Shown here piece after piece: positions 50,602-58,706 of a stretch of 64,000 nucleotides of DNA. Source of the stretch: Reyranella humidisoli (GTDB lineage Bacteria > Pseudomonadota > Alphaproteobacteria > Reyranellales > Reyranellaceae); contig NZ_JAHOPB010000002.1 in the NCBI RefSeq assembly GCF_019039055.1, forward strand, positions 124,001 through 188,000. Direction: 5' to 3'. Position numbers and translations under genes: made by a program. Positions within the stretch are counted from its first letter, which is position 1. Each line of letters opens with the position of its first letter. The notes under the pieces were generated by a model. The model had not been told where the DNA came from and did no database searches. It saw only the letters and a program-made list of their open reading frames with translations.

Positions 50602-50630
50602 GGCGGCCTTCACGGGCCGCCTTTTTCTTT
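50602..50630 (+). terminator. Rho-independent terminator after the OmpA gene
   Basis: GGCGGCC (50602-50608) pairs with GGCCGCC (50615-50621) around a six-base loop, followed by TTTTTCTTT. It lies 25 bases after the stop codon. Confidence 0.9.
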
Positions 50631-50812
50631 GCCGGCGAGCCCAACGAAGGCCCGACGCAGCGCGGCTGCGGCAAACCGTGCAGCATCGCCACTGGCGGCG
50701 TGTGGCAGACCGCTGTAAGGGCATGCTGCCGGCGGAATCGCATTTCTGCTGTCACGATGCGATCAATCGTCTAGTTTGATATCCTGCACCCGAAGACGCA
50801 GCACCCGCACGC

Positions 50813-52321
50813 ATGGCCTCGACCCTCGTTTCCCCGATCCGGATCGCCCCGCGGCTCGACTATTCGATGCTGCGCAAGGTGTCGTTCGGCTTCGGGCTGT
50901 TCTTCGTCTTCATCTCGCCGGCCTGCCCCGACCCGCTGGCGCTGGGAGTGGGGGCCTTCACGCCCTGGCTGATCCTCCGCCTGGTCGGAACGCCCACCAT
51001 GCCCGCGGCCATCGCTTACTATCTCCTGTCCCAGTGGTTGCAGGTGTTCGCCCGCGCCTTCCTCGCCCTGGTCGACGGTGAGCCCATGGCGAGCAGCATT
51101 TACGGGCCCTGGGTCGCCGACGCCTACTGGTACATGCTGGCCTCGACGGTGACCCTGGCGTTCGCCTGCAAGCTGGTTCTCGGGGGTATCAAGCCCCCGA
51201 CCGAACAGAACTGGTCGGCCCACCTCTACTGGCGTCCGGTCGACGTCTTTCTGGTCTATCTGGGTTCGAACCTCATCACGCAGTTCGCGGGCCTGACGTT
51301 CGGCGGCGCGCTGTTCCAGTTCTTCGATGCCATCGCCCGCTTCAAGATCATGGCGGCGTTCCTTCTGTTCACGTCGGTCATGTCGGTGTCGCGCGGGTGG
51401 CCGTTCCTGTTTGCGGTGCTCGGCATCGAGATCCTGTCGGGCATGACCGGCCTGCTGGGCGACTTCCGCGGCGTGTTCGTGTTCCTCGGCACCGCCGCGC
51501 TGGCCGCGCAGATCAGATGGACGGCACGCACCACGGGCTACGCGGCGCTGGCGACCTTCGTCCTCGTGTTCCTCGCGCTGTTCTGGACATCGGTCAAAGT
51601 CGAGTATCGCGACATCGCCACCGGCGGTTCGGAATCGCAGGCCTTCCAGTCGTCGCTGGGAGACCGCGCGGGCTACATGGTCGGGCGAATCCTCGGAGTG
51701 GGAGACATCGACTGGGGAGCGGCCTCGAAGGCTTTGCTCGAGCGCCTCGCGTACGTGGAGATCACCGGCCTCGTGATCAATGTCGACCTGGCGAGTTCGG
51801 AGCAGGGCAAGGTGCGGCAATGGGGCGATGCCGTCTCACACGTCTTCCAGCCGCGCTTCCTGTTCCCCGACAAGGCGGCCCTGTCCGACACCGAAGTCTT
51901 CATCCGCCTGACCAAGGCCGACGTGCTGGAGAACATGCGCGGCGGCACTTCGATCAGTGTGGGCTACATGGCCGAAAACTACGTCGATTTTGGCTTTCCC
52001 GGGATGCTCGGCGGTGTCTTCGCCATCGGATTGCTGGTCGCGCTCGTCATCCGCTTCTTCTTTTCGTTCGACGTTCCCTGGATGGTGCGCCAGGGAACGG
52101 CCCTGGCGTTCGTGTATTCGATCTGTGCGAGCGGTCTTGAAGTGTCGATGCCGAAAATCCTCGGCAGTTCATTCACTTTCGCCGTCGCCTACGGTCTCGC
52201 ACTCAAGTTCGCCTTCCCGATGGGCCAGCGATGGCTCGAAACGAGGGCCAGACAGGCGGCGGACCGCGAAGCCACCATCCGTCGCGTCAAGAACCTCTTC
52301 CGGGGCGGCGGTCCTCTCTAG
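50813..52321 (+). CDS. Polytopic membrane protein, possible surface-polysaccharide polymerase
   Basis: A 502-residue protein with about ten or eleven hydrophobic segments and a large loop between (about residues 255-380) that includes GDRAGYMVGRILGVGD and FQPRFLFPDKAALSDTEVFI. The loop is followed by SISVGYMAENYVDFGFPGM, similar in kind to Wzy/O-antigen polymerase-type proteins, where a periplasmic loop near the C-terminus carries conserved residues. The assignment is by architecture only. It stands alone; no polysaccharide genes flank it. Confidence 0.65.
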   Translation: MASTLVSPIRIAPRLDYSMLRKVSFGFGLFFVFISPACPDPLALGVGAFTPWLILRLVGTPTMPAAIAYYLLSQWLQVFARAFLALVDGEPMASSIYGPWVADAYWYMLASTVTLAFACKLVLGGIKPPTEQNWSAHLYWRPVDVFLVYLGSNLITQFAGLTFGGALFQFFDAIARFKIMAAFLLFTSVMSVSRGWPFLFAVLGIEILSGMTGLLGDFRGVFVFLGTAALAAQIRWTARTTGYAALATFVLVFLALFWTSVKVEYRDIATGGSESQAFQSSLGDRAGYMVGRILGVGDIDWGAASKALLERLAYVEITGLVINVDLASSEQGKVRQWGDAVSHVFQPRFLFPDKAALSDTEVFIRLTKADVLENMRGGTSISVGYMAENYVDFGFPGMLGGVFAIGLLVALVIRFFFSFDVPWMVRQGTALAFVYSICASGLEVSMPKILGSSFTFAVAYGLALKFAFPMGQRWLETRARQAADREATIRRVKNLFRGGGPL

Positions 52322-52327
52322 GCATGC

Positions 52328-53347
52328 TCAGCGATGGCGACCGACCACCCGGGCGAGTGCCTGGGCCGCGCCCTCGAGGCTTCCGCCGGTTTGCATTGGC
52401 AACGTGCCCCGCTCGAACGCTGCGATCACCGAACCGTGCACGTAGCTCTTCCGGCAAACGGTCGGTGTGTTGGTGAGTGTTTCGGCTGCGGCGGCGATCG
52501 CGTCGCGCAGCAACGCCTTGCGCGCGCGAGTCGTCTCGGCCGGGGGCGCGGAGGATAGAGCCTTCATCACTCCGGCGGAGGCCACGAGCGTCCGGAAATC
52601 CTTCAACGAAACGCGCGCGCCCGACACCTGGCGCAGGAATGCGTTCACGTCGGCGGCACGCACCGGATGTACGGCACCGTCGGCGCCGCGATACTGGAAC
52701 AGGCGCCGCCCCGGCAATGCGAGCAGGCCTTGGCAGGTGCGGGCCAGTAGCCTGTCACGGACTGCACGCGTCACCTTCTTGGCACCCTTGCCGCGAAACT
52801 GGAGGCGCACCTCGATCCCGTCGATGCCTATGTTCGATTTCAGAAGGGTCGTCGCGCCGCGGGTGCCCCTCTCTCGCGCATAGGAATCGCTGCCGGCCCG
52901 AAGCGCTGTCCTGGACACCAGGTAAACCACCGCAGCGGTCGCAGCCTGGCGATCCGCGGGATCGGCCGTGCGGAGAAACCGGCGAACCGCGCGCGAGATC
53001 ACCGGAAGGGTCCTGGCGATGTTCCGGAGCTTGTGCGCCTTGACCGCCTCGCGGACCTGCTGCCAGGCCGGATGATAGCGATACTGGAGCCGGCCAGCGG
53101 CATCCTCGCCCACCGCCTGCAAATGAAGGCCGGGATCCGCGGCGTAGCGGACGTTCGCGTAGGCGGGCGGCACGGCCAGCGATCTTAGGCGGGCAAGGGT
53201 GGCGCCATCGGTGACGGCTTTCCCAGCCGCATCCACGAAACGAAACCCTTTCCCCCGACGCTGGCGTTGAAACACCAGGTGGTCGGGCGTCCCACGCCTC
53301 AGGCCGTGGTCACGCATCAGTCGATCGATCGTGGAAAGTCGAGGCAT
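52328..53347 (-). CDS. DNA topoisomerase IB
   Basis: A 339-residue poxvirus-type topoisomerase IB that relaxes supercoils through a 3'-phosphotyrosine. The N-terminal domain has PPAYANVRYAADPGLHLQA and YRYHPAWQ. Catalytic residues are visible: Arg in SRTALRAGSDSY, Lys in FRGKGAKK, Arg in SLKDFRTL, and the Tyr nucleophile in TPTVCRKSYVHGSVI. The length fits the bacterial family (about 340-380). Function in bacteria is not well understood. Downstream of the Crp/Fnr gene on the same strand. Confidence 0.93.
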   Translation of the reverse strand: MPRLSTIDRLMRDHGLRRGTPDHLVFQRQRRGKGFRFVDAAGKAVTDGATLARLRSLAVPPAYANVRYAADPGLHLQAVGEDAAGRLQYRYHPAWQQVREAVKAHKLRNIARTLPVISRAVRRFLRTADPADRQAATAAVVYLVSRTALRAGSDSYARERGTRGATTLLKSNIGIDGIEVRLQFRGKGAKKVTRAVRDRLLARTCQGLLALPGRRLFQYRGADGAVHPVRAADVNAFLRQVSGARVSLKDFRTLVASAGVMKALSSAPPAETTRARKALLRDAIAAAAETLTNTPTVCRKSYVHGSVIAAFERGTLPMQTGGSLEGAAQALARVVGRHR

Positions 53348-53419
53348 GCGCTTCGAACGGAAGCACTCTTGAATCGTTGCGGGCGGCCCGCGTCGTCGCG
53401 ATGGTACTTTGCTCCGGCC

Positions 53420-54283
53420 CTATCCGACCTCTGCGATTGTGAGCCTGGTCTTCTCGCGCAGAGCGCCGACACATTCGCAGGCGCGCTGCTCGAGACCTTC
53501 GCGGTCGAGGATGCTGATCTTCCCGCGCTGATAGCGGATGAGACCCGCCTGCTGGAGACCGTACGCGATCAGGCTCACGGTCGGCCGGCGCACGGCCAGC
53601 ATCTGTGCCAGGAAATCGTGTGTAAGACGGATCACATCGTCGTCGAGACGATCCCGGACCTGCACGATCCATCGGCACAGCCGCCGGTCCGCCGTATGAA
53701 GAGCGTTGCAGGCAGCGGTCTGCTGCATCTGAGCGAGTGTCAACTCGCTGCTCAGCAGCGCGACCTTGCGCAGCATCGCATTCTGGGCGGCGGCCGTCCG
53801 GAATTCGGTGACCGGCATCCGCCAGGCCGTCGCATCGATCTGGACGATGGCGCGGGTACCGGCACGGTGGTGCCCCAGAGAAGACAGCGACCCGAGGATC
53901 GCTTCGCGGCCGAGTGTTGCTGTCTCGATGGCCGAGCCGTCCTGCATCATGGCCACCAGCGAGATCATGCCGCTGTCGATGAAATGGACATGCTCGATTC
54001 TCTGTCCGGGCTCGTGGAGCACGAGACCCTGGGGCAGCCGATGGAATGTAAGATACGGCCTCAGCCGCGCCAGTTCGGCGGGCGACAGCGCGGACAGAAA
54101 GAAGTTCCTCGGCTCGAAGACAGACGTCACGGCATTCACTTCCTTCTTTGCCGGGACACTGCAGTGACTTCCACGCGCAGCCTGTTTGTCGGCCTTGAGA
54201 ACATCCTGACTGTAGCCGCGCGATTCATTATCAGTCGGTTCCGTAACGAACGCAGACGGACGGGCGGTGGATCTGATCGGCAT
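53420..54283 (-). CDS. Crp/Fnr-family transcription regulator
   Basis: A 287-residue regulator. A non-conserved, charged N-terminus (about 1-55) precedes a cyclic-nucleotide-binding-like domain (about 60-180: RLPQGLVLHEPGQRIEHVHFIDSG, GREAILG) and a C-terminal winged helix (LTHDFLAQMLAVRRPTVSLIAYGLQQAGLI, with the recognition helix in AVRRPTVSL). No FNR-type N-terminal four-Cys set is seen, so it is not an oxygen-sensing FNR. Preceded by AAGGAGG. It follows a 96-residue gene by 11 bases. Confidence 0.92.
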   Translation of the reverse strand: MPIRSTARPSAFVTEPTDNESRGYSQDVLKADKQAARGSHCSVPAKKEVNAVTSVFEPRNFFLSALSPAELARLRPYLTFHRLPQGLVLHEPGQRIEHVHFIDSGMISLVAMMQDGSAIETATLGREAILGSLSSLGHHRAGTRAIVQIDATAWRMPVTEFRTAAAQNAMLRKVALLSSELTLAQMQQTAACNALHTADRRLCRWIVQVRDRLDDDVIRLTHDFLAQMLAVRRPTVSLIAYGLQQAGLIRYQRGKISILDREGLEQRACECVGALREKTRLTIAEVG

Positions 54284-54294
54284 GGGATCCTCCT

Positions 54295-54585
54295 TCAGAA
54301 GGGCAATGCCCGCCCGTGCGGCATTCGCCGCCCCAGCCGATCTCGCTTGACCGGGCTTTCCGTTTCGACCGTTCGGGTGGCCTTGCGCTCCTCGTCGGTC
54401 ACGGCAGCTTCTGCGTGACGGCGCCCGAGCGGCGTGAGGCGAGGACCGTGCGGGCCATCATGCAGAAGACCCAGCAACTCGAGGCGCAGCCGGTGGGTAG
54501 ACGGAAGCTTTACTGTTTGGCCGACGGAAAGCGCCCTGAGAAGTCGTTGCTCCTCTGCACTGATCCGCACTTGTGCGGTCGGCAT
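54295..54585 (-). CDS. Small hypothetical protein paired with the Crp/Fnr regulator
   Basis: A 96-residue basic protein starting MPTAQVRISAEEQRLLRALS, with HRLRLELLGLLHDGPHGPRLTPLGRRHAEA, which could be a short winged-helix fold like that of the 74-residue protein at 44934. The start at 54585 has AAGGAG upstream. The regulator gene begins 11 bases after its stop, so the two are a bicistron. No known family recognised. Confidence 0.65.
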   Translation of the reverse strand: MPTAQVRISAEEQRLLRALSVGQTVKLPSTHRLRLELLGLLHDGPHGPRLTPLGRRHAEAAVTDEERKATRTVETESPVKRDRLGRRMPHGRALPF

Positions 54586-54710
54586 GATTGGCGGCTCCTT
54601 GAATCCGGGGTGAGGGGGGAAGCCGGCCCCTTCAGGCACCGGCTCACCCGATGCAACGGCACCTCCCGGACCGGGTTCCGGACCCGAAGCCTTTTGGCAG
54701 TCCTGCCGCT

Positions 54711-56483
54711 TCAGGGCAGGCCGACCTCCGCCGCCTTGATCTGGAGAGCGAGGTACTTCGAGTACATGCGGCACTGGGCGAACGAGCCGCCCTGGAACCA
54801 AAGCCCGCCCTGCGCAGTCGGCACCCACATGTTTCGCAACTCCTGGGTACGCTCGTCGAATCCCCAGACGGGACCGACCTTGCGCGCAACATCCGGGCCG
54901 AAAAGCTGTTCGACCAGGTGATCCTGGCCCTTGTAGCCGGTGGCCAGCACGATCAGGTCGGCCGGGCGCTCGGTGCCGTCCTTCATCGTGAATCCGGCCG
55001 ATCCGAAGGCAGCGATGTCGGCGTACTGGATCAGTCCTATCTCCCGTTTTGCCACCAGGTCCGACGCACCGACGTTGAAATAATAGCCGCCGCCGCGCCC
55101 TCGATACTTGAGCGGCCAGCCCGTTCCGTCCTCGCCGAATTCCAGTCGAAAGCCGACACGCTCCAACGCCTCGAGCAGGGGGGCGTCATGCGCACGGGCC
55201 TGGTCGGTCAGAAGCTTGTGCGCCTTCTTCATGACGCGCAGCGGCACCGAGACGTTGATGAGGTCGCGGTCCTCGAGTGTCGGTCCCTTCCCGTAGTAGA
55301 TGCCGTCGTAGAGTTGCGCTCCCGGCTCGACGTTGACGATGAGCGTCGGGCTCCGCTGCACGATGGTGACCTGAGCGCCGTTGCCGTGAAGGTCCTGGGC
55401 GATGTCGTGGGCGCTGGTGCCGGTGCCGAAGACATAGACATTCCGGCCCTTCCACTCCGCGCCGTTGCCGAATCTGCTCGAGTGCACGACCGTGCCCTTG
55501 AAGTTCTCCAGCGTGGGGATCTCGGGAATGTTCGGCGTGCCGCTCACGCTGGTGGCCATGATGATGTGTCGTGGATGCAGCGTGCGATGGACCCCGTCAG
55601 CCACATCCATGTCGAGCTCGGCTGTCCAGCGCCTCTCGGCCGCGTTCCAGGTGGCCCCCTTGAAGCTGGTGCCGGTCCAGAAGTCGATCTCCATGGTCTC
55701 GACATAGGATTCGAGCCAGTTCGCGATCTTGTCCTTGGGGATGTATTTCGGCCAGGTCTTCGGGAAGGGCAGGTAGGGGAAGTGGTTTGAGTGCTTCTGA
55801 TTGTGAAGCTTCAGTCCGTGGTAGCGCTTGCGCCAGTTGTCGCCGATGCGTGCCATCCGGTCGACGACGAGCGCCTCGACGCCCAGCGCCTTCAGACGCG
55901 CCGCAGCCGTGATGCCCGCATGGCCGCCGCCCACGATCAGGACCGCGGGATCGCGATCGGCATAGCGGGAGGATTCGCGTCGGCGGTCCAGCCAGTTGGG
56001 GCCGTGGAAGTCGCGCTCGAACGCCGGCTCCTCCGAGCTCTCTGCAACGGTCTCTTCCTCGTGCCCGTGCAGCGACTCGAGGGACGTGAGCAGCGTCCAG
56101 GCCTTGGCCTCTCCGGCGCGGCAGTCGCTGCGCTTCAGCCGAACGATGCCGGCGCCTGTACCGATCCTGGTCCCGAAGGTCAGTATCGCCTCGACGCAGG
56201 CCTCGCCCGCACGTTCCACGTCGCGCGGCGGATGGCGTTCGGGGTCGATGGCGAAGCCATGTACGCCGCTGTCGGCCACGGCGTCGACGAGGCGTCGAAC
56301 GATCGGTTCGCGATCGCTGATCGTCTCGATCGTGCGAGTGAGCGCGACGATGTCGCGCCAATCGGCATCGGGACGGAAGAGCGCGCCGATCGCATTCGCG
56401 TCGTGCCGCTGGAGGGCCTCGTTGAGACTGGCCAGCCAGTCGCCAACAACTTGTTTCGCATCACGGTTCAGTTCGACATCCAT
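54711..56483 (-). CDS. Flavin-containing monooxygenase with N-terminal NTF2/SnoaL-like domain
   Basis: A 590-residue enzyme. Residues about 1-150 resemble an NTF2/SnoaL-like fold (EALQRHDANAIGALFRPDADWRDIVAL). Then an FMO-type part: FAD motif VLIVGGGHAGITAAARL, YHGLKLHNQKHSNHFPYLPFP, MATSVSGTPNIPEIP and the NADPH motif VYVFGTGTSAHDIAQDL. ATGYKGQDHLV follows. Such enzymes oxygenate ketones (Baeyer-Villiger) or N/S centres. The start lacks a good ribosome site, so the N-terminus is less certain. It is divergent from the NIPSNAP gene. Confidence 0.88.
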   Translation of the reverse strand: MDVELNRDAKQVVGDWLASLNEALQRHDANAIGALFRPDADWRDIVALTRTIETISDREPIVRRLVDAVADSGVHGFAIDPERHPPRDVERAGEACVEAILTFGTRIGTGAGIVRLKRSDCRAGEAKAWTLLTSLESLHGHEEETVAESSEEPAFERDFHGPNWLDRRRESSRYADRDPAVLIVGGGHAGITAAARLKALGVEALVVDRMARIGDNWRKRYHGLKLHNQKHSNHFPYLPFPKTWPKYIPKDKIANWLESYVETMEIDFWTGTSFKGATWNAAERRWTAELDMDVADGVHRTLHPRHIIMATSVSGTPNIPEIPTLENFKGTVVHSSRFGNGAEWKGRNVYVFGTGTSAHDIAQDLHGNGAQVTIVQRSPTLIVNVEPGAQLYDGIYYGKGPTLEDRDLINVSVPLRVMKKAHKLLTDQARAHDAPLLEALERVGFRLEFGEDGTGWPLKYRGRGGGYYFNVGASDLVAKREIGLIQYADIAAFGSAGFTMKDGTERPADLIVLATGYKGQDHLVEQLFGPDVARKVGPVWGFDERTQELRNMWVPTAQGGLWFQGGSFAQCRMYSKYLALQIKAAEVGLP

Positions 56484-56535
56484 CCTTCAAGCCTGTCGAA
56501 TAGGATGGGCGAACACAACAGGGAAGGATCGGCTC

Positions 56536-56862
56536 ATGGCGCTATACGAACTTCGCACCTACACGCTGTATGTCGGCAAGATGGCCGAGGCGGTGAAGCT
56601 CTACCAGGAGTTCGGCTTTCCCGCCCTCGAGAAGGGCGGTCACGCGCGCAACCTCGTCGGCTATTTCCAGGGAGACACCGGGACCATCAACCAGATCGTC
56701 CATTTGTGGAAATTCCCCGATGACGCTGCCCGCCGCGCGCATTGGGCCGCGGTCTTCGCCGATCCGGCGTTCATGGACGGCTTTGCCGCGAAGTTCCGGC
56801 CGCTGGTCATAAGCCAGGAGGTGAAGCTCCTGAATGCCGCCCCCTGGGGTCCGCACCCCTGA
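56536..56862 (+). CDS. NIPSNAP family protein
   Basis: A 108-residue cytoplasmic protein of the dimeric alpha-beta-barrel type. LYELRTYTLYVGKMAEAVKLY, NQIVHLWKFPDDAARRAHWA and the final LLNAAPWGP are NIPSNAP features. The family is common next to oxidoreductases in soil and aquatic proteobacteria; function is unknown. The start at 56536 is supported by AAGGAT upstream; the longer frame overlaps the FMO gene and is rejected. Confidence 0.9.
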   Translation: MALYELRTYTLYVGKMAEAVKLYQEFGFPALEKGGHARNLVGYFQGDTGTINQIVHLWKFPDDAARRAHWAAVFADPAFMDGFAAKFRPLVISQEVKLLNAAPWGPHP

Positions 56863-56965
56863 GAGGGGCGCGGAACGGCGCCGCTGGGGCGCGCCGCCGC
56901 CCCGCCGCTTGTTCGCTTCCTTCAGGCTGATCCAGCGCTGATCCCGCCGATGGCAGGGGGATTTT

Positions 56966-57466
56966 TCAGGCGCTGCCCCTGTCGGCACGGTGGAGCCGGA
57001 TCGTCAGTAGAAATGCCCGACCGAGCATCGCGCCCGCACAGAGCATGGCGGCCAGAGCTGCCAGGAAGCGGAAGAGATCGAACTCCGGAAAACCGAAGAA
57101 GGCGCCCAGACATTCGACGACCACCGTCGCGCCGACGGCGATGGCAACCCAGAGCAGCAGAAGTTTGGCCGCATGACTGAGGTTCACGCGGGGGCGATAC
57201 ATGTCGTGCTCGATGCCGATCAACATGCCTCTGATCGCGCCGATCACAAATCCGATCCCCAGGGCTGTTCCGAACATCCATGCAGGCTGGTGATCGGCCA
57301 GTTGGAGAAGGGAAAGGATGCCACCCACGAAGAGCGCCAGGAAGGCGGGCGCGAAAAGCCGCCAGGTCGAAAGGTATCGTCGGCGCACCTCCCGCAGGGA
57401 GAGGTAAATGCAGCCTCCGGCCGCGAGCGCCAGGAGCAGGTGAACGAGGGTGAGATTATGAATCAC
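56966..57466 (-). CDS. Small membrane protein, paralogue of 47014-47508
   Basis: A 166-residue protein with about five hydrophobic segments, starting MIHNLTLVHLLLALAAG. Like its paralogue it has a short first helix, a basic LREVRRRYL loop, a central Gly-rich helix with AIRGMLI and a basic end. The gene at 47014 is similar in length, spacing and motif order. No family is recognised; function unknown. Confidence 0.7.
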   Translation of the reverse strand: MIHNLTLVHLLLALAAGGCIYLSLREVRRRYLSTWRLFAPAFLALFVGGILSLLQLADHQPAWMFGTALGIGFVIGAIRGMLIGIEHDMYRPRVNLSHAAKLLLLWVAIAVGATVVVECLGAFFGFPEFDLFRFLAALAAMLCAGAMLGRAFLLTIRLHRADRGSA

Positions 57467-57672
57467 GGGTCAAGCTTACACTGAGACGGGCACAGGTGAA
57501 GGGGGCTCGCCGGCACTGCGGCGCCCCGGCTGCTGCCTGGATTGTGGGCGGTTCCGGCACGCGGAGTCGAGGCGCCGAAACTGCCATTTTGTGCGTGTTG
57601 CCTCGCTGCATCAGGCGTGGTTTCTTCCGCGCCAGATCGGGGAATAAACGAACTAGAATGGGAGCTTCAATC

Positions 57673-58644
57673 ATGAATCGACGTCAATTTCTCGCCGCAG
57701 GCTCGGCCGCCGGCGCATTCGGTATTGTGGGCGGCGCGCTGCCCGCGGCTGCGCAGGCGCAGTTCTCAATCGCCACGGGAACCACCGGCGCCGTGTACTA
57801 TCCGCTGGGTGGCGCTATGGCGAACATCCTGAGCAAGAAGGTGCCGGGCTGGGCCGTCACGGCCGAAGCCACGGCCGGTTCCGTGGCCAACATGCACATG
57901 ATTCGCGACGGCAAGGCCCAGATGGCGCTGACCCAGTGCGATACCGCTTATGACGCCATCAAGGGCCTCGACAAGTTTGTGGGCAAGCCGGTCGATTCGC
58001 GCACCCTGGCCGTGGTCTATCCGAACCTGGTGCATTTCGTGACCATGGAAGGCACGGGCATCAACAAGCTGTCCGACATCAAGGGCAAGCGCATTTCGAC
58101 CAGCGCGCCGGTGAGCGGCTCCGAGGTCATGGCGCTGCGCATCATCGACGAACTGGGCCTCAAGCTCAGCGACATCAAGCGTGAGCGCCTGTCGCCGGCC
58201 GAGAGCACGAACGCCATGAAGGACGGCAAGCTCGACGGCTACTTCTTCAACGGTGGCCCGCCGGTCGCGGCGATCACCGATCTGGCGGCCACCCAGGGCG
58301 TCAAGATCAAGCTGATCTCGACGGCCGATCTGGTGCCGGCCCTGAACAAGAAGTACGGCCCGGTCTTCGCGGCCAGCCAGATTCCGGCCAAGGCGTATCC
58401 CAACCAGGATGCGGCGGTGCCGGTGATCGCCATCTGGAACATCCTGATCGTGCCGGCTTCCATGAGCGACGACCAGGCCTACACGATCACCAAGACCCTG
58501 TGGGAGAACCATGCCGATCTGATCGCCACGCACAAGGCGTCGACCGACATGACGGCGGCAAACCAGAAAGCCGCAAATTCGTCGGTCCCGTTCCATCCCG
58601 GCGCGATGAAGTACTTCGCCGAGAAGGGCATCAAGCTGTCGTAA
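57673..58644 (+). CDS. TAXI-family TRAP transporter solute-binding protein
   Basis: A 323-residue periplasmic receptor. The start at 57673 gives a twin-arginine-like signal (MNRRQFLAAGSAAGAFG) with GGGAG eight bases upstream. The family motif GTTGAVYYPLGGAMANIL is present, followed by TAGSVANMHMI, ALTQCDTAYDA and PVSGSEVMALRII. TAXI receptors deliver organic acids such as glutamate or 2-oxoglutarate to a fused permease. The permease gene follows after 62 bases. Confidence 0.93.
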   Translation: MNRRQFLAAGSAAGAFGIVGGALPAAAQAQFSIATGTTGAVYYPLGGAMANILSKKVPGWAVTAEATAGSVANMHMIRDGKAQMALTQCDTAYDAIKGLDKFVGKPVDSRTLAVVYPNLVHFVTMEGTGINKLSDIKGKRISTSAPVSGSEVMALRIIDELGLKLSDIKRERLSPAESTNAMKDGKLDGYFFNGGPPVAAITDLAATQGVKIKLISTADLVPALNKKYGPVFAASQIPAKAYPNQDAAVPVIAIWNILIVPASMSDDQAYTITKTLWENHADLIATHKASTDMTAANQKAANSSVPFHPGAMKYFAEKGIKLS

Positions 58645-58660
58645 AGACAGGAAGACTGGC

Positions 58661-58684
58661 GGGGCCCTCCCATAGGAGGGCCCC
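58661..58684 (+). terminator. Intercistronic hairpin between TAXI receptor and permease genes
   Basis: A perfect 10-bp GC-rich stem, GGGGCCCTCC with GGAGGGCCCC, loop CATA, 16 bases after the receptor stop and 22 before the permease ATG. There is no T tract. It may act as a partial terminator or stabilise the receptor mRNA so that the binding protein is made in excess. Confidence 0.6.
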
Positions 58685-58706
58685 GTTCCATTTGGGGGGC
58701 GGAAAG

